This document shows positions 17,486 to 26,571 of a stretch of DNA of 64,000 bases, one piece after another (within the stretch, counting starts at the first letter, position 1; each line of letters opens with the position of its first letter). The notes under the pieces were generated by a model, which saw only the letters and a list, made by a program, of their open reading frames with translations, ran no database searches and was not told where the DNA came from. The DNA is taken from positions 1 through 64,000 of the forward strand of contig CAKTIE010000011.1 in NCBI GenBank assembly GCA_934565655.1. Direction: 5' to 3'. The translations under genes were made by a program, and so were the position numbers. The DNA is from an uncultured Oscillospiraceae bacterium (GTDB taxonomy: Bacteria; Bacillota; Clostridia; Oscillospirales; Oscillospiraceae).

Positions 17486-19774
17486 ATGCGCGTTCTGGCC
17501 ATGACGGCGTTTTCCTTTGCCGCCGCGTTCCTGACGGCGGCGCTGATGGAGGAGACCGGCTGGTATCTCTATGCCGCAGCGGCCCTGCTGGTGCTGGCGG
17601 TCATAGCCTTTTTCCTGCGCAGGAGAGGGAAGCTGTGGGGCCGCATGGCGCTGCTGGCGGTCTCCGCCGCTGCGGCGCTGGCGTATTTCACCGGCTATCA
17701 GGCGCTGGTGCAGCAGCCCGTGCTGGACAAGTGCGGGCAGGAGTTGCCCTTCACCGGCGTGGTCTGCGACTACGCCATAGAGACCGATTACGGCGCGCGG
17801 GTGACGATACAGCTGGACGGCTCGCTGCTGCGGAAGGCCATCCTGTACGGAGACGCGTCGCTGCTGGAGCTGCGGCCGGGCAATACGGTGTCCGGTGCCG
17901 CAAAGTGGAACGACGCCGCCCATATTCGGGAGACGCGGCTGACCACCTTTACCTCCCGGGGCGTCTACGCCCTGCTGTATCAGAAGGGTGAGCTTTCCGT
18001 GGAGGATGGCACGGCGGACAGCGCCCGGTGGTGGCCCGCCCGGATGAACCGGGCCTTTCAGGAGAAGATACGGGCCATCTGGCCGGATGAGCGGATCGCC
18101 GCCTTTGTGACCGCCGAGCTGACCGGCGATAAATACGATATTTCCGACGAGGACTATACCATCATGCGGGGCGCGGGACTGGCCCACCTGTTTGCGGTGT
18201 CGGGGCTTCACTGTGCCTTTCTGGTGACGCTGCTGGGACTGCTGCTGCCCCGTCACAGACGGCGGCTGTTCTGCGGCGTGACCATCGGCGTGCTGGTGTT
18301 CTATATGTGCATGGTGGGCATGACGCCGTCGGTGGTGCGTGCCTGCGGCATGCAGGGCTTTCTGCTGCTGGCGCCGCTGTTCCGGCGGGACGGCGATTCC
18401 CTGACCAGCCTGGGCGCGGCGCTGCTGGCGATTTTGCTGCCCAATCCCTTTGCCGCCGCGTCCGTCAGCTTACAGCTGAGCTTTGCCGCCACCTTCGGCA
18501 TCGTGCTGCTGTCGGGACGGCTGTACCACCTGTTTTACGACTGGTATCAGGGCGACAGCAAGCATATCCGGCGGGTGCTCTCCTTTGGCTGCGCCAATCT
18601 GGCGGTATCGCTGAGCGCCATGATCTGCACCGTGCCGCTGGTGGCCTATTATTTCAACACACTGTCGCTGGTGTCGCCGCTGGCCAGCCTGTTGGCGGTG
18701 CCTCTGGCGGGCTATGCCTTTATGGCGTCCTTTGTCACGGTGCTGGCCGGCTTTGCGTGGCTTCCGCTGGCAAAGGCGCTGGGCTGGATATCCTATGGCC
18801 TGATCCGGTTGGTGCTGTGGATCGCCTATGTCCTGACCCGCTGGCGGTATCACGCGGTCTATTTCGATAACCACTATCTGCGCATCTGGCTGGCGGCCGC
18901 CTATATGGGCTTCGGCCTGTGCGCGGCGGTGAAGCGCTGGCGCAAGCGGAAGTACCTGTTTGCCGCGGCGGCATGCGCGGCGCTGCTGACACTGGCCATC
19001 TGGGGCAATACCCTGATCTACCGCAGCGGCAACATGAACGTGACGGTGCTGGACGTGGGACAGGGCGAGAGCGTGGCGCTGTACTCCGACGGACAGGCGA
19101 TGCTGGTGGACTGCGGCAGCTCCAACAGCTATGTGGACGCGGGCGCTGTGGCGGCGGACGCGCTGGCCTCCATGGGCTTTTCCCATCTGAAGGCGGTGGC
19201 GGTCACCCATTTCCACGCCGACCATACCAACGGTCTCTACACGCTGCTGAGCCGCCTGAAGGTGGATACCCTGTACCTGCCGGACATGGAGGATGAATAC
19301 GGTGTCCGGGAGCGGCTGCTGGAGCTGGCGGACCGGTACGGCATCACCGTGGAGTGGGTTCGGCGTACCACACTGGTGGCGGTAGGCGATGTCATGGTGA
19401 CCCTCTATCCGCCGGTGGGCGAGGGCGACATCAACGAGCAGGGTCTGTCCGTGCTGGGCAGCGCCAACGATTTCGACGTGCTTATCACCGGCGACATGAA
19501 GGGCGACACGGAGCGGGCGCTGCTGAAAAAGTACCCCATTCCGGATATTGAGATACTGGTGGTGGGTCACCACGGCTCCAAATACAGCTCGGACGAGGCG
19601 TTTCTGGCGGCGATAAAGCCGGAGATCGCTGTCATCAGCGTGGGCGACAACAGCTACGGCCATCCCGCGCCGGAGACCATTGAGCGGCTGGAGCGCATCG
19701 GCGCGGCGGTACGCTGCACCAATACCGAGGGCAGCATCACCATTCACGAAGGAGAAGAACATGGCGGAGAATAA
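17486..19774 (+). CDS. comEC: ComEC/Rec2-family DNA uptake channel with C-terminal MBL domain
   Basis: Integral membrane channel that passes single-stranded DNA into the cytoplasm during competence; 762 residues. The N terminus has membrane segments and an OB-like domain (about 70-190). The competence domain (~200-470) contains 'GAGLAHLFAVSGLHCAFLV', and a C-terminal metallo-beta-lactamase domain starts near residue 515 ('VLDVGQGESVAL') with 'THFHADHTNG' near 575 and 'VGHHGSKYSS'. The full three-part architecture is intact. The ATG at 17486 follows AGGGGAGGA. It overlaps holA by 14 bases, coupling competence and replication genes as in many Firmicutes. Confidence 0.94.
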   Translation: MRVLAMTAFSFAAAFLTAALMEETGWYLYAAAALLVLAVIAFFLRRRGKLWGRMALLAVSAAAALAYFTGYQALVQQPVLDKCGQELPFTGVVCDYAIETDYGARVTIQLDGSLLRKAILYGDASLLELRPGNTVSGAAKWNDAAHIRETRLTTFTSRGVYALLYQKGELSVEDGTADSARWWPARMNRAFQEKIRAIWPDERIAAFVTAELTGDKYDISDEDYTIMRGAGLAHLFAVSGLHCAFLVTLLGLLLPRHRRRLFCGVTIGVLVFYMCMVGMTPSVVRACGMQGFLLLAPLFRRDGDSLTSLGAALLAILLPNPFAAASVSLQLSFAATFGIVLLSGRLYHLFYDWYQGDSKHIRRVLSFGCANLAVSLSAMICTVPLVAYYFNTLSLVSPLASLLAVPLAGYAFMASFVTVLAGFAWLPLAKALGWISYGLIRLVLWIAYVLTRWRYHAVYFDNHYLRIWLAAAYMGFGLCAAVKRWRKRKYLFAAAACAALLTLAIWGNTLIYRSGNMNVTVLDVGQGESVALYSDGQAMLVDCGSSNSYVDAGAVAADALASMGFSHLKAVAVTHFHADHTNGLYTLLSRLKVDTLYLPDMEDEYGVRERLLELADRYGITVEWVRRTTLVAVGDVMVTLYPPVGEGDINEQGLSVLGSANDFDVLITGDMKGDTERALLKKYPIPDIEILVVGHHGSKYSSDEAFLAAIKPEIAVISVGDNSYGHPAPETIERLERIGAAVRCTNTEGSITIHEGEEHGGE

Positions 19775-20792
19775 AGGTTTTACCCAGCTGAAGGCCGATC
19801 TGAAGGCGGAGCAGCTGCAAAATGTGTATATCTTCCACGGCGAGGAGACGTATCTCCGCAGCCGCTATCTGCAGCAGGTGCGCCAGCTGCTGATCCCGGC
19901 GGGCTTTGAGGAGTTCAACGACCACCATCTTAATGGCAAAGGCTTGACGGTGCAGGCGCTGACCGAGGCGGTGGAGGCCATGCCCATGATGGCCCAGCAC
20001 ACGCTGGTGACGGTGGAGGACATGGATATCTTCAAGCTGGACGAGGGTCAGCGCAATGCCCTGATCGCGCTGCTGGAGGACTTTCCGGAGTACTGCACGC
20101 TGATCTTCCTTTACGACACGCTGGAGTATAAGCGGGACGGCAAGATGAAAAAGCTGTGCGCCGCGCTGGACAAGCATGTCTGCGTGGTGGAGTTTGCCCA
20201 GCAGGAGCGGACGCAGCTGGTCAACTGGCTGCGCCGCCGGTTTACGGCGCTGGGCCACGACATCGACCCCACCACCGCCGACCATCTGCTGTTCACCTGC
20301 GGCACGCTGATGACGGAGCTGGTGCCGGAGATCGAGAAGATCGCCGCCTACGCCAGGCAGGAGCGCATCACCATCGACGATATCAACGCGGTGGCCGACC
20401 CCATACTGGACGCCCGCGTGTTCGACATGACCAACTGCATCACCGCCGGGAAGTATGATGACGCGGCGCGGGTGCTGTCGGACCTGCTGCGGATGCAGAC
20501 GGAGCCCATCGTCATTCTGGCGGCGGTGGGGAAGGAGCTGCGGCGGCTGTATACCGCCCGCATGGCGCTGGATACGGGGAAGGATCGCTTCTGGCTGAAG
20601 CAGCTGTGGGGCATGAGCAGCGACTATCCCGCCAAGCTGCTGATGCAGGCCGCCAGAAAGGTGGATCACGAGTGGTGCAGCACCGCTGTGAAGCGCTGCC
20701 AGAGGCTGGATCGCCGCATGAAGAGCGAACGGGGCATGGACAGTGAGGCGGAGCTGAAGCTGTTCCTGATGGAATTGGCAGGTGCGCGGTGA
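19761..20792 (+). CDS. holA: DNA polymerase III subunit delta
   Basis: Clamp-loader subunit that opens the beta sliding clamp; 343 residues, cytoplasmic. The N-terminal AAA-like domain begins 'NVYIFHGEETYLRSRYL', typical of delta, and lacks a working P-loop as expected. A helical C-terminal collar domain follows. I chose the ATG at 19761 after 'GAAGGAGAAG'. It overlaps comEC by 14 bases and the next gene by 4 (GTGA). Confidence 0.92.
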   Translation: MAENKGFTQLKADLKAEQLQNVYIFHGEETYLRSRYLQQVRQLLIPAGFEEFNDHHLNGKGLTVQALTEAVEAMPMMAQHTLVTVEDMDIFKLDEGQRNALIALLEDFPEYCTLIFLYDTLEYKRDGKMKKLCAALDKHVCVVEFAQQERTQLVNWLRRRFTALGHDIDPTTADHLLFTCGTLMTELVPEIEKIAAYARQERITIDDINAVADPILDARVFDMTNCITAGKYDDAARVLSDLLRMQTEPIVILAAVGKELRRLYTARMALDTGKDRFWLKQLWGMSSDYPAKLLMQAARKVDHEWCSTAVKRCQRLDRRMKSERGMDSEAELKLFLMELAGAR

Positions 20793-21364
20793 AGCCCCGC
20801 ATCCGTGAGGTCATCATCGTGGAGGGCCGCTACGACAAAAACGCTCTGTCTCAGGTGGTGGACGCGGTGATCCTGACCACCGAAGGCTTCGGCGTGTTCC
20901 GCGATAAGGAGAAGCTGGCCTACTTCCGCCGTCTGGCGGAGAGGCGGGGCGTGATACTGCTGACCGACCCCGACGGCGCGGGCTTTGTCATCCGCAATCA
21001 TCTCAAGGGGGCGCTGCCGCCGGAGCAGGTGAAGCAGGCGTATGTCCCCGATGTGATGGGCAAGGAGCGCCGCAAGCGCAAGGGCGGCAAGGAGGGCAAG
21101 CTGGGCGTGGAGGGCATGTCTCCCGACGTACTGCTGGCCGCCCTGCGGAACTGCGGCGCCACCTTCGAGGGGGAGGAACCGGTGAAGCAGAGCGCGGGCA
21201 TCACCCGTGCCGACCTGATGGACAAGGGCCTCATCGGCCCCGGCAGCGCGGCGCGCCGTGCCAGGCTGATACAGGCGTTGCAATTGCCGGAGCATCTGAC
21301 CACCGCGGGCCTGCTGGACGCTTTGAACCTGCTGCTGAGCAGGGAGGAGTTCGACGCGCTGTAA
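20789..21364 (+). CDS. rnmV: Ribonuclease M5
   Basis: Matures the 5S rRNA precursor; 191 residues. The N-terminal TOPRIM domain is clear ('EVIIVEGRYDKNAL', then 'LLTDPDGAGFVIRN' with the DxD acid pair), followed by a basic C-terminal region for RNA binding. The start codon is GTG at 20789, overlapping the holA stop as GTGA. The usual partner ksgA is not next to it here. The long run of Lys, Arg and Gly at residues 88-105 is a basic loop. Confidence 0.9.
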   Translation: MKPRIREVIIVEGRYDKNALSQVVDAVILTTEGFGVFRDKEKLAYFRRLAERRGVILLTDPDGAGFVIRNHLKGALPPEQVKQAYVPDVMGKERRKRKGGKEGKLGVEGMSPDVLLAALRNCGATFEGEEPVKQSAGITRADLMDKGLIGPGSAARRARLIQALQLPEHLTTAGLLDALNLLLSREEFDAL

Positions 21365-21391
21365 AAATGCGCGGACGGCGCGGCAAAACTA

Positions 21392-21420
21392 TTGCAATCC
21401 CGACAGGGAGCGAGTATAAT
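21392..21420 (+). promoter_or_regulatory. Promoter of glnS
   Basis: TTGCAA (21392-21397), 17-base spacer, TATAAT (21415-21420), 50 bases before the start codon. No T-box leader fits in this short gap. Confidence 0.7.
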
Positions 21421-21470
21421 ATTATTCTGGCTTTTTGCCATAAACAATGACTTATAAGGAGTGTGAGACA

Positions 21471-23216
21471 ATGACCGAGGAAAGAAAGACCAATACCCCC
21501 GAGACCGAGGCGGTAGCGGAGAGCAAAAACTTTATTCTGAACTTTATCGACGAGGACATCGCAGAGGGTGGTCAGTTCCAGGGAATGACCGTCCACACCC
21601 GTTTCCCGCCGGAGCCCAACGGCTATCTGCACATCGGCCACTGCAAGGCCCTGTGCATCGACTTCGGCACCGCCGAGAAGTACAACGGCCTGTGCAACCT
21701 GCGCATGGATGACACCAACCCCGCCAAGGAGGACACCGAGTATGTGGACGCCATCCAGCAGGATATCCACTGGCTGGGCTTCGACTGGGGCGACCGGTTC
21801 TTCTATGGCTCCGACTATTTTGAGAAGGACTATGAGTACGCGGTGGAGCTCATCAAGAAGGGCCTTGCCTACGTCTGCGAGCTGACGCCGGAGGAATTTA
21901 AGGCCAACCGCGGCGACATCGGCATCCCCGCCGTGTCCCCCTACCGTGACCGTCCCATCGAGGAGAACCTGCGGCTGTTTGAGAAGATGAAGAACGGCGA
22001 GGTGGAGGAGGGTAAGATGACCCTCCGCGCCAAGATCGATCTGGCCAGCGGCAACTTCAACATGCGCGACCCCGTCATCTACCGCATCCGCTTCATCAAC
22101 CACCACCGGCAGGGCACCAAGTGGTGCATCTTCCCCATGTACGACTTTGCCCACCCCATTCAGGACGCGCTGGAGGGCATCACCCACAGCCTGTGCTCCC
22201 TGGAGTATGAGGAGCACCGTCCCCTGTACGACTGGGTGGTGAACAACGTCTCCATCCCCTACCACAAGCCCCGGCAGATCGAGTTTGCCCGCCTGAACAT
22301 CGACCACACCGTCATGTCCAAGCGGAAGCTGCGCAAGCTGGTGGAGGAGCACTATGTTTCCGGCTGGGACGATCCCCGGATGCCCACCCTGTGCGGCCTG
22401 CGCCGCCGGGGCTACACCGCCGCCTCCATCCGCAATTTCTGCGAGATGATCGGCGTGGGCAAGACCCCCAGCGTCATTGAGTACGGCACGCTGGAGCATT
22501 GTCTCCGCGAGGATCTCAACGCCACCGCCGAGCGTACCATGGCGGTGCTGCATCCCGTGAAGCTGACGGTCACCAACTATCCCGAGGGCAAGAGCGAGAC
22601 CTTCTCCGTGGAGAATAACCCCACCGATCCCACCCAGGGCACCCACGACATCACCTTCTCCCGCCACCTGTGGATCGAGGCGGACGACTTTATGGAGGTT
22701 CCCGTGCCCAAGTACAAGCGCCTGACTCCCGACGGTCTGGAGTGCCGCCTGAAGGGTGCGTATCTGGTGAAGTGCACCGGCTGCGTGAAGGACGAAAACG
22801 GCAATGTCACCGAGGTGCTGTGTGAGTACGATCCCGACTCCCGGGGCGGCGATCCTGCCGACGGCCGCAAGGTCAAGGGCGCTACCCTTCACTGGGTGGA
22901 CGCGGAGAACTGCCTGGACGCCGAGGTGCGCCTGTACGACAACCTGTTCTCCGACGCCACGCCCGACGGTCCCGACAAGGACTTCCTGGACTGCCTGAAC
23001 CCCGGCAGCCTGACGGTGCTGACCGGCTGCAAGGTGGAGCCGGAGATGCGCAAGGTGGCGGCGGAGTTCGACAAGCAGGAGAACCGCACCGGCGTCAACG
23101 CGCCCACGTTCCAGTTCATGCGGGTGGGCTATTTCTGCCTGGATAACCGGGACTCCACGGCGGAGCATCTGGTGTTCAACCGCAGCGTGTCCCTGAAGGA
23201 CAGCTTCAAAAAGTAA
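21471..23216 (+). CDS. glnS: Glutaminyl-tRNA synthetase
   Basis: Charges tRNA-Gln directly with glutamine; 581 residues. Class I motifs are clear: 'FPPEPNGYLHIGHCKA' (HIGH) near residue 45 and 'VMSKRKLRKL' (KMSKS-like) near 285, followed by the beta-barrel anticodon domains. The PPEPNGY form separates it from the GluRS type. The ATG at 21471 has ATAAGGAG upstream; an in-frame ATG at 21447 overlaps that site and is unlikely. Many Firmicutes instead make Gln-tRNA through GluRS plus GatCAB; the genome may hold one or both routes. Confidence 0.96.
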   Translation: MTEERKTNTPETEAVAESKNFILNFIDEDIAEGGQFQGMTVHTRFPPEPNGYLHIGHCKALCIDFGTAEKYNGLCNLRMDDTNPAKEDTEYVDAIQQDIHWLGFDWGDRFFYGSDYFEKDYEYAVELIKKGLAYVCELTPEEFKANRGDIGIPAVSPYRDRPIEENLRLFEKMKNGEVEEGKMTLRAKIDLASGNFNMRDPVIYRIRFINHHRQGTKWCIFPMYDFAHPIQDALEGITHSLCSLEYEEHRPLYDWVVNNVSIPYHKPRQIEFARLNIDHTVMSKRKLRKLVEEHYVSGWDDPRMPTLCGLRRRGYTAASIRNFCEMIGVGKTPSVIEYGTLEHCLREDLNATAERTMAVLHPVKLTVTNYPEGKSETFSVENNPTDPTQGTHDITFSRHLWIEADDFMEVPVPKYKRLTPDGLECRLKGAYLVKCTGCVKDENGNVTEVLCEYDPDSRGGDPADGRKVKGATLHWVDAENCLDAEVRLYDNLFSDATPDGPDKDFLDCLNPGSLTVLTGCKVEPEMRKVAAEFDKQENRTGVNAPTFQFMRVGYFCLDNRDSTAEHLVFNRSVSLKDSFKK

Positions 23217-23224
23217 CAAATGGC

Positions 23225-23306
23225 CCTGTGCCGCCGGAAATGCCGCGTAAGCGGCATTTCCAAAGCTGTGCGGTTAGCGCAATCTAACCACTGGACACGG
23301 CACAGG
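23225..23306 (+). ncRNA. Three-way-junction structured leader upstream of the CopZ-like gene
   Basis: A 9-bp closing stem, CCTGTGCCG (23225-23233) with CGGCACAGG (23298-23306), encloses two hairpins. The first is an 11-bp stem GGAAATGCCGC/GCGGCATTTCC (23236-23261) with a GTAA (GNRA-type) loop. The second is GGTTAG/CTAACC (23272-23289). It ends 30 bases before the ATG of the metal-chaperone gene. It could be a riboswitch-like leader, a glnS 3' end structure or a mobile palindrome; there is no T-run, so a simple terminator is unlikely. Confidence 0.5.
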
Positions 23307-23335
23307 ACAGTAATTTTGATATGGAGGTATCTATT

Positions 23336-23593
23336 ATGGTTCAGATCACATTGAAGATCGACGGTATGGCCTGCGGCATGTGCGAAAGCCACGTCAACGA
23401 CGCGGTGCGCGCCAAGTTCCCGGTGAAGAAGGTCACGTCCTCCCACACCAAGGGCGAGACGGTGATCCTCAGCGACGAGGATATCAGCGAGGAGGCCCTG
23501 CGGGCCGTTATCGAGCCCACCGGCTACAAGGTGCTGGGCTGCACCAGCGAGCCTTATGAGAAGAAGGGCCTGTTCGGCCGCCTGAAAAAGTAA
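23336..23593 (+). CDS. Heavy-metal-associated (HMA) domain protein, CopZ-like
   Basis: An 85-residue cytoplasmic protein with one HMA fold. The metal-binding loop reads 'GMACGMCESHV', i.e. the CxxC motif of copper chaperones, though with Gly-Met between the cysteines. The C-terminal ~20 residues are a basic tail (KKGLFGRLKK). I chose the ATG at 23336 with GGAGG 8 bases upstream. No copper ATPase is adjacent, so metal and partner are unproven. It is preceded by a structured leader and followed by a long hairpin, so it is probably its own unit. Confidence 0.85.
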   Translation: MVQITLKIDGMACGMCESHVNDAVRAKFPVKKVTSSHTKGETVILSDEDISEEALRAVIEPTGYKVLGCTSEPYEKKGLFGRLKK

Positions 23594-23605
23594 ATCTTGC
23601 CTTAT

Positions 23606-23659
23606 CCGCCGCCGTGCCTTATACTGGTGACAAACCATCACCAGAAGGCACGGCGGCGG
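23606..23659 (+). terminator. Long hairpin between the CopZ-like and UlaG-like genes
   Basis: Perfect 15-bp stem CCGCCGCCGTGCCTT/AAGGCACGGCGGCGG plus a 7-bp inner stem CTGGTGA/TCACCAG. It lacks a T-run, so it may end or stabilise the upstream transcript rather than act as a classic terminator. Confidence 0.5.
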
Positions 23660-23698
23660 CCGTATAGCGGCAGCTTCCGTAAACAGGAGGAACCGGAT

Positions 23699-24337
23699 AT
23701 GAACGATTTTATGACCCGCTTTTCCATCAACTGTCACAGCTCCATCCGCTGCGGCGGCGACACAGTGCTGTGGTTCGACCCCTTCCGGGTGGAGAGCACG
23801 CCGGCTGACGGCGATGTGATCTTCGTGACCCACGAGCACTACGACCACTTCTCGCCGGAGGACATCCGCCGGGTGATGAAGAGCGACGCCGTGCTTGTCC
23901 TGCCGGAGAGCTGCCGGGAGACGGCGCTGGCGGCGGGCTTTGCCGCAGGGCAGATCATGACCGTGCAGCCCGGCGGAGCGTATCAGGTGAAGGGTGTGGA
24001 CTTTGAGACCGTGCCCGCCTACAACATCGGCAAGAAATTCCATCCCCAGGCCAACCGCTGGGTGGGCTATGTGGTGACGGTGGCGGGCCGCCGTGTCTAT
24101 GTGGCGGGCGACACCGACGATACGCCGGAGGCCCGCACTGTCCACTGTGACGCGGCATTTCTGCCCGCAGGTGGCACCTATACCATGACGGCGGCGGAGG
24201 CTGCGGCGTTGGCCAACGCCATCCATCCCCAAGTGGCCGTTCCCACCCACTACGGCAGCATCGTGGGCGAAAAGACCGACGGCGACGCTTTTGCCGCCGC
24301 GCTGGACGCGGGCATCCGCTGTCTGAAGCTGCTGTAA
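23699..24337 (+). CDS. UlaG-like metallo-beta-lactamase-superfamily hydrolase
   Basis: A 212-residue metal-dependent hydrolase of the L-ascorbate-6-phosphate lactonase (UlaG) type. It shows 'VTHEHYDHFSPEDI' (HxHxDH) near residue 45, 'YVAGDTDDT' and the late 'VPTHYGSIVG' histidine. I chose the ATG at 23699 (MNDFMTRFSI) after CAGGAGGAA; a longer reading from 23597 would run through the hairpin. Sugar-phosphate genes are not nearby, so no substrate can be proposed. It ends 15 bases before mscS. Confidence 0.85.
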   Translation: MNDFMTRFSINCHSSIRCGGDTVLWFDPFRVESTPADGDVIFVTHEHYDHFSPEDIRRVMKSDAVLVLPESCRETALAAGFAAGQIMTVQPGGAYQVKGVDFETVPAYNIGKKFHPQANRWVGYVVTVAGRRVYVAGDTDDTPEARTVHCDAAFLPAGGTYTMTAAEAAALANAIHPQVAVPTHYGSIVGEKTDGDAFAAALDAGIRCLKLL

Positions 24338-24352
24338 GGAAAAGGAGACACC

Positions 24353-25165
24353 ATGGATAACTTGACAGACATTCTGAAAACCTCGCTGGGCGGGTATACG
24401 CTGGCCAACATCCTGTCCGCGCTGCTGACGCTGCTGATCTGTCTTGTGGTGGTGCGGCTGGTGATGAAGCTGGTGACGCGGCTGCTGGGCAAGGCCCGGC
24501 GCATCAACGACCGGCTGCAGAAGATCATCCTGACCTCCGCCAAGGCTGTCCTCTATGTGCTGACGGCTATTATCACGGCGGAGGCCTTGGGGGTGAACAC
24601 CACCTCTCTGACGGCCATCATGTCGGTGCTGACGCTGGGTGTTACGCTGGCGGCGGAGGACATTCTGGGCAATGTGGCCGGGGGACTGGTGATCCTGTCC
24701 TCCCGCCCCTTCGGCATCGGGGATGTGATCGAGTCCGGCGGCATGGTGGGTACTGTGCAGGAGATCACCCTGAACCACACCAAGATCGAGACGGCGGACG
24801 GCCAGATCGTCATGCAGCCCAACAAGGAGCTGTCCGCCTCCCGCATCATCAACTATTCCGCGCTGGGCCGCCGCCGTGTGGTGCGCACCGTGACCGCCTC
24901 CTACGACGCGCCTACGGAAACGGTGAAGGCCGCCTGTCTGGAAGCGGTGGCGGCCACGCCCAGGGTGCTGCCTGACCCCGCGCCGGAGGTGTACCTCACC
25001 AATTACGGCGCCAGCTCCATTGAGTACAGCGTCCGGTGCTGGACAACAGTAGAGGACTACTGGAACGCCTTCTATGCTCTCAATGAGAACCTGCGGGGTG
25101 CCTTTGAGAAGCACGGCGTGGAAATGACCTACGACCACCTGAATGTCCATGTGATCGGGAAATAA
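24353..25165 (+). CDS. mscS: Small-conductance mechanosensitive channel
   Basis: A 270-residue MscS-family channel that releases solutes on osmotic downshock. Three N-terminal membrane segments are followed by the Gly/Ala-rich pore helix near 'GVTLAAEDILGNVAGG', then the beta domain ('RPFGIGDVIESGGMVGTV') and an alpha/beta cytoplasmic vestibule domain. This is close to the minimal E. coli MscS size. 'AAAAGGAGAC' precedes the ATG. It likely shares a transcript with the UlaG-like gene. Confidence 0.92.
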   Translation: MDNLTDILKTSLGGYTLANILSALLTLLICLVVVRLVMKLVTRLLGKARRINDRLQKIILTSAKAVLYVLTAIITAEALGVNTTSLTAIMSVLTLGVTLAAEDILGNVAGGLVILSSRPFGIGDVIESGGMVGTVQEITLNHTKIETADGQIVMQPNKELSASRIINYSALGRRRVVRTVTASYDAPTETVKAACLEAVAATPRVLPDPAPEVYLTNYGASSIEYSVRCWTTVEDYWNAFYALNENLRGAFEKHGVEMTYDHLNVHVIGK

Positions 25166-25204
25166 AAAAAAGGCCGTCCTGCTTCCGCAGGACGGTCCTT
25201 TTTT
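25166..25204. terminator. Bidirectional terminator between mscS and the MATE gene
   Basis: AAGGCCGTCCTGC / GCAGGACGGTCCTT stem with A-run before and T-run after, serving both converging genes. Confidence 0.9.
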
Positions 25205-25206
25205 CG

Positions 25207-26571
25207 TTATGTGGGGCGCTTTTGCAGCACATGCTTGCGGTAGCTGACGCGGAAGTAAAGGTACTCCGCCGTGCCGGTGATGGCCCAGGAGAAGATGTAC
25301 AGCAGGTACAGGGAGGGGATGGTGTGGAAGTAGGCGAAGATGGTATATACCCAGATGACCCGGAACACGCAGGAGCCCAGGATCACGATGATGGTGGGTA
25401 TCACGCTGCGGCCGATGCTGCGGGAGGCGGCGATGCTGGCGTCCATCCACGGGGCCACCACAAAGGAGAAGCCCATGATCCGCAGGCGCTGCATGCCCGC
25501 GTCAATGACCTCCGGCTCGTTGGCGAACAGCGACAGGAACTCCCGCCCGAACAACAGCAGCAGGCCGCCTGCCGCGGCGCCCACGATGGCGGCATAGAGC
25601 ATGCTGATGCGGTAGCTCTTCAGGATGCGGTCGTTGTTGCCGGCGCCCCAGTTGCGGCTGCCGAAGGTGGCGCAGGCGGTGTAGAAGGCCGCCATCATGT
25701 TAAAGATCAGGGTGTCGGCGTTGGCGGCGGCGGAGTTGCCGGACACCATCACCGCGTCGAAGGAATTGACGCCCACCTGCACGAACAGGTTGGCGATGGC
25801 AAAGATGGCGTTCTGCAAGCCGGTGGGGATGCCGATGGCCAGCACCCGGCGGCCGGCCTGCATGTGGAACCGGAGCTTCCGCCATTCCAGGCGGCACTCA
25901 TCCTGCCGCCGCACCAGATGCAGCACGATCAGCAGGGCGGACAGCCACTGGGCGATGACGCTGGCCGTGGCCACGCCATCCGCCGCCATGTGGCATTTGA
26001 TCACGAAGAACAGGTTCAGTATCACGTTCAGCACGCCGGACAGCGACAGGTACAGCAGGGGACGCTTCGTGTCGCCGGTGGCGCTCAGCACGCCGTTGCC
26101 GAAGTTGTAAAGCGCCATGGCGGGCATGCCGAAGGCGTATATTTTTAAGTACAGTGTCGCGCCGTCGATCAGCTCATCCTTGGTGTTCAGCAGGGCCAGC
26201 ATGGGCCGGGCCAGCAGGTTGCAGATCAGCAGCATGATGATGCCAGCCGCGGCACAGATCAGGAAGGAGGTGTGAACGGTCTTTTCCACCTGCTCACTGT
26301 CCTGCAGACCCAGGCCGCGGGCCACCGCCACGTTGACGCCGCTGCCGATGCCGATCAGCAGGCCCGTGAACAGGGATACCAGCAGCGTGGTGGAGCCTAC
26401 CGCGCCCAGCGCCAGATAGTCGGCGAACTTTCCGGCGATGGCCACGTCGCTGAGGTTGAACAGCACCTCCAGCACCTGCGTCAGCATCAGGGGCAGACTG
26501 AACAGCAGAATATTCTTCCACAGCGAGCCTGTGGTCATTTCAATGGTATGCAATTGCTTTTCCCGTGCCAT
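25207..26571 (-). CDS. MATE-family multidrug/organic cation efflux transporter (first copy)
   Basis: A 454-residue Na+- or H+-coupled antiporter of the MATE family with about twelve membrane segments in two related halves. The N-terminal 'LFSLPLMLTQVLEVLFNLSD' and the matching segment in the second half are typical. I chose the ATG at 26571 (MAREKQLHTIEMT) with CAGGAGGG upstream; the longer reading adds 22 residues with no such site. A second, only moderately similar MATE gene lies at 46993-48393. Substrate unknown. Confidence 0.9.
   Translation of the reverse strand: MAREKQLHTIEMTTGSLWKNILLFSLPLMLTQVLEVLFNLSDVAIAGKFADYLALGAVGSTTLLVSLFTGLLIGIGSGVNVAVARGLGLQDSEQVEKTVHTSFLICAAAGIIMLLICNLLARPMLALLNTKDELIDGATLYLKIYAFGMPAMALYNFGNGVLSATGDTKRPLLYLSLSGVLNVILNLFFVIKCHMAADGVATASVIAQWLSALLIVLHLVRRQDECRLEWRKLRFHMQAGRRVLAIGIPTGLQNAIFAIANLFVQVGVNSFDAVMVSGNSAAANADTLIFNMMAAFYTACATFGSRNWGAGNNDRILKSYRISMLYAAIVGAAAGGLLLLFGREFLSLFANEPEVIDAGMQRLRIMGFSFVVAPWMDASIAASRSIGRSVIPTIIVILGSCVFRVIWVYTIFAYFHTIPSLYLLYIFSWAITGTAEYLYFRVSYRKHVLQKRPT

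Noticed and set aside
21365-21470. T-box leader upstream of glnS
   Set aside because: The gap is only 106 bases with the promoter inside; there is no room for a T-box and no T-box sequence.
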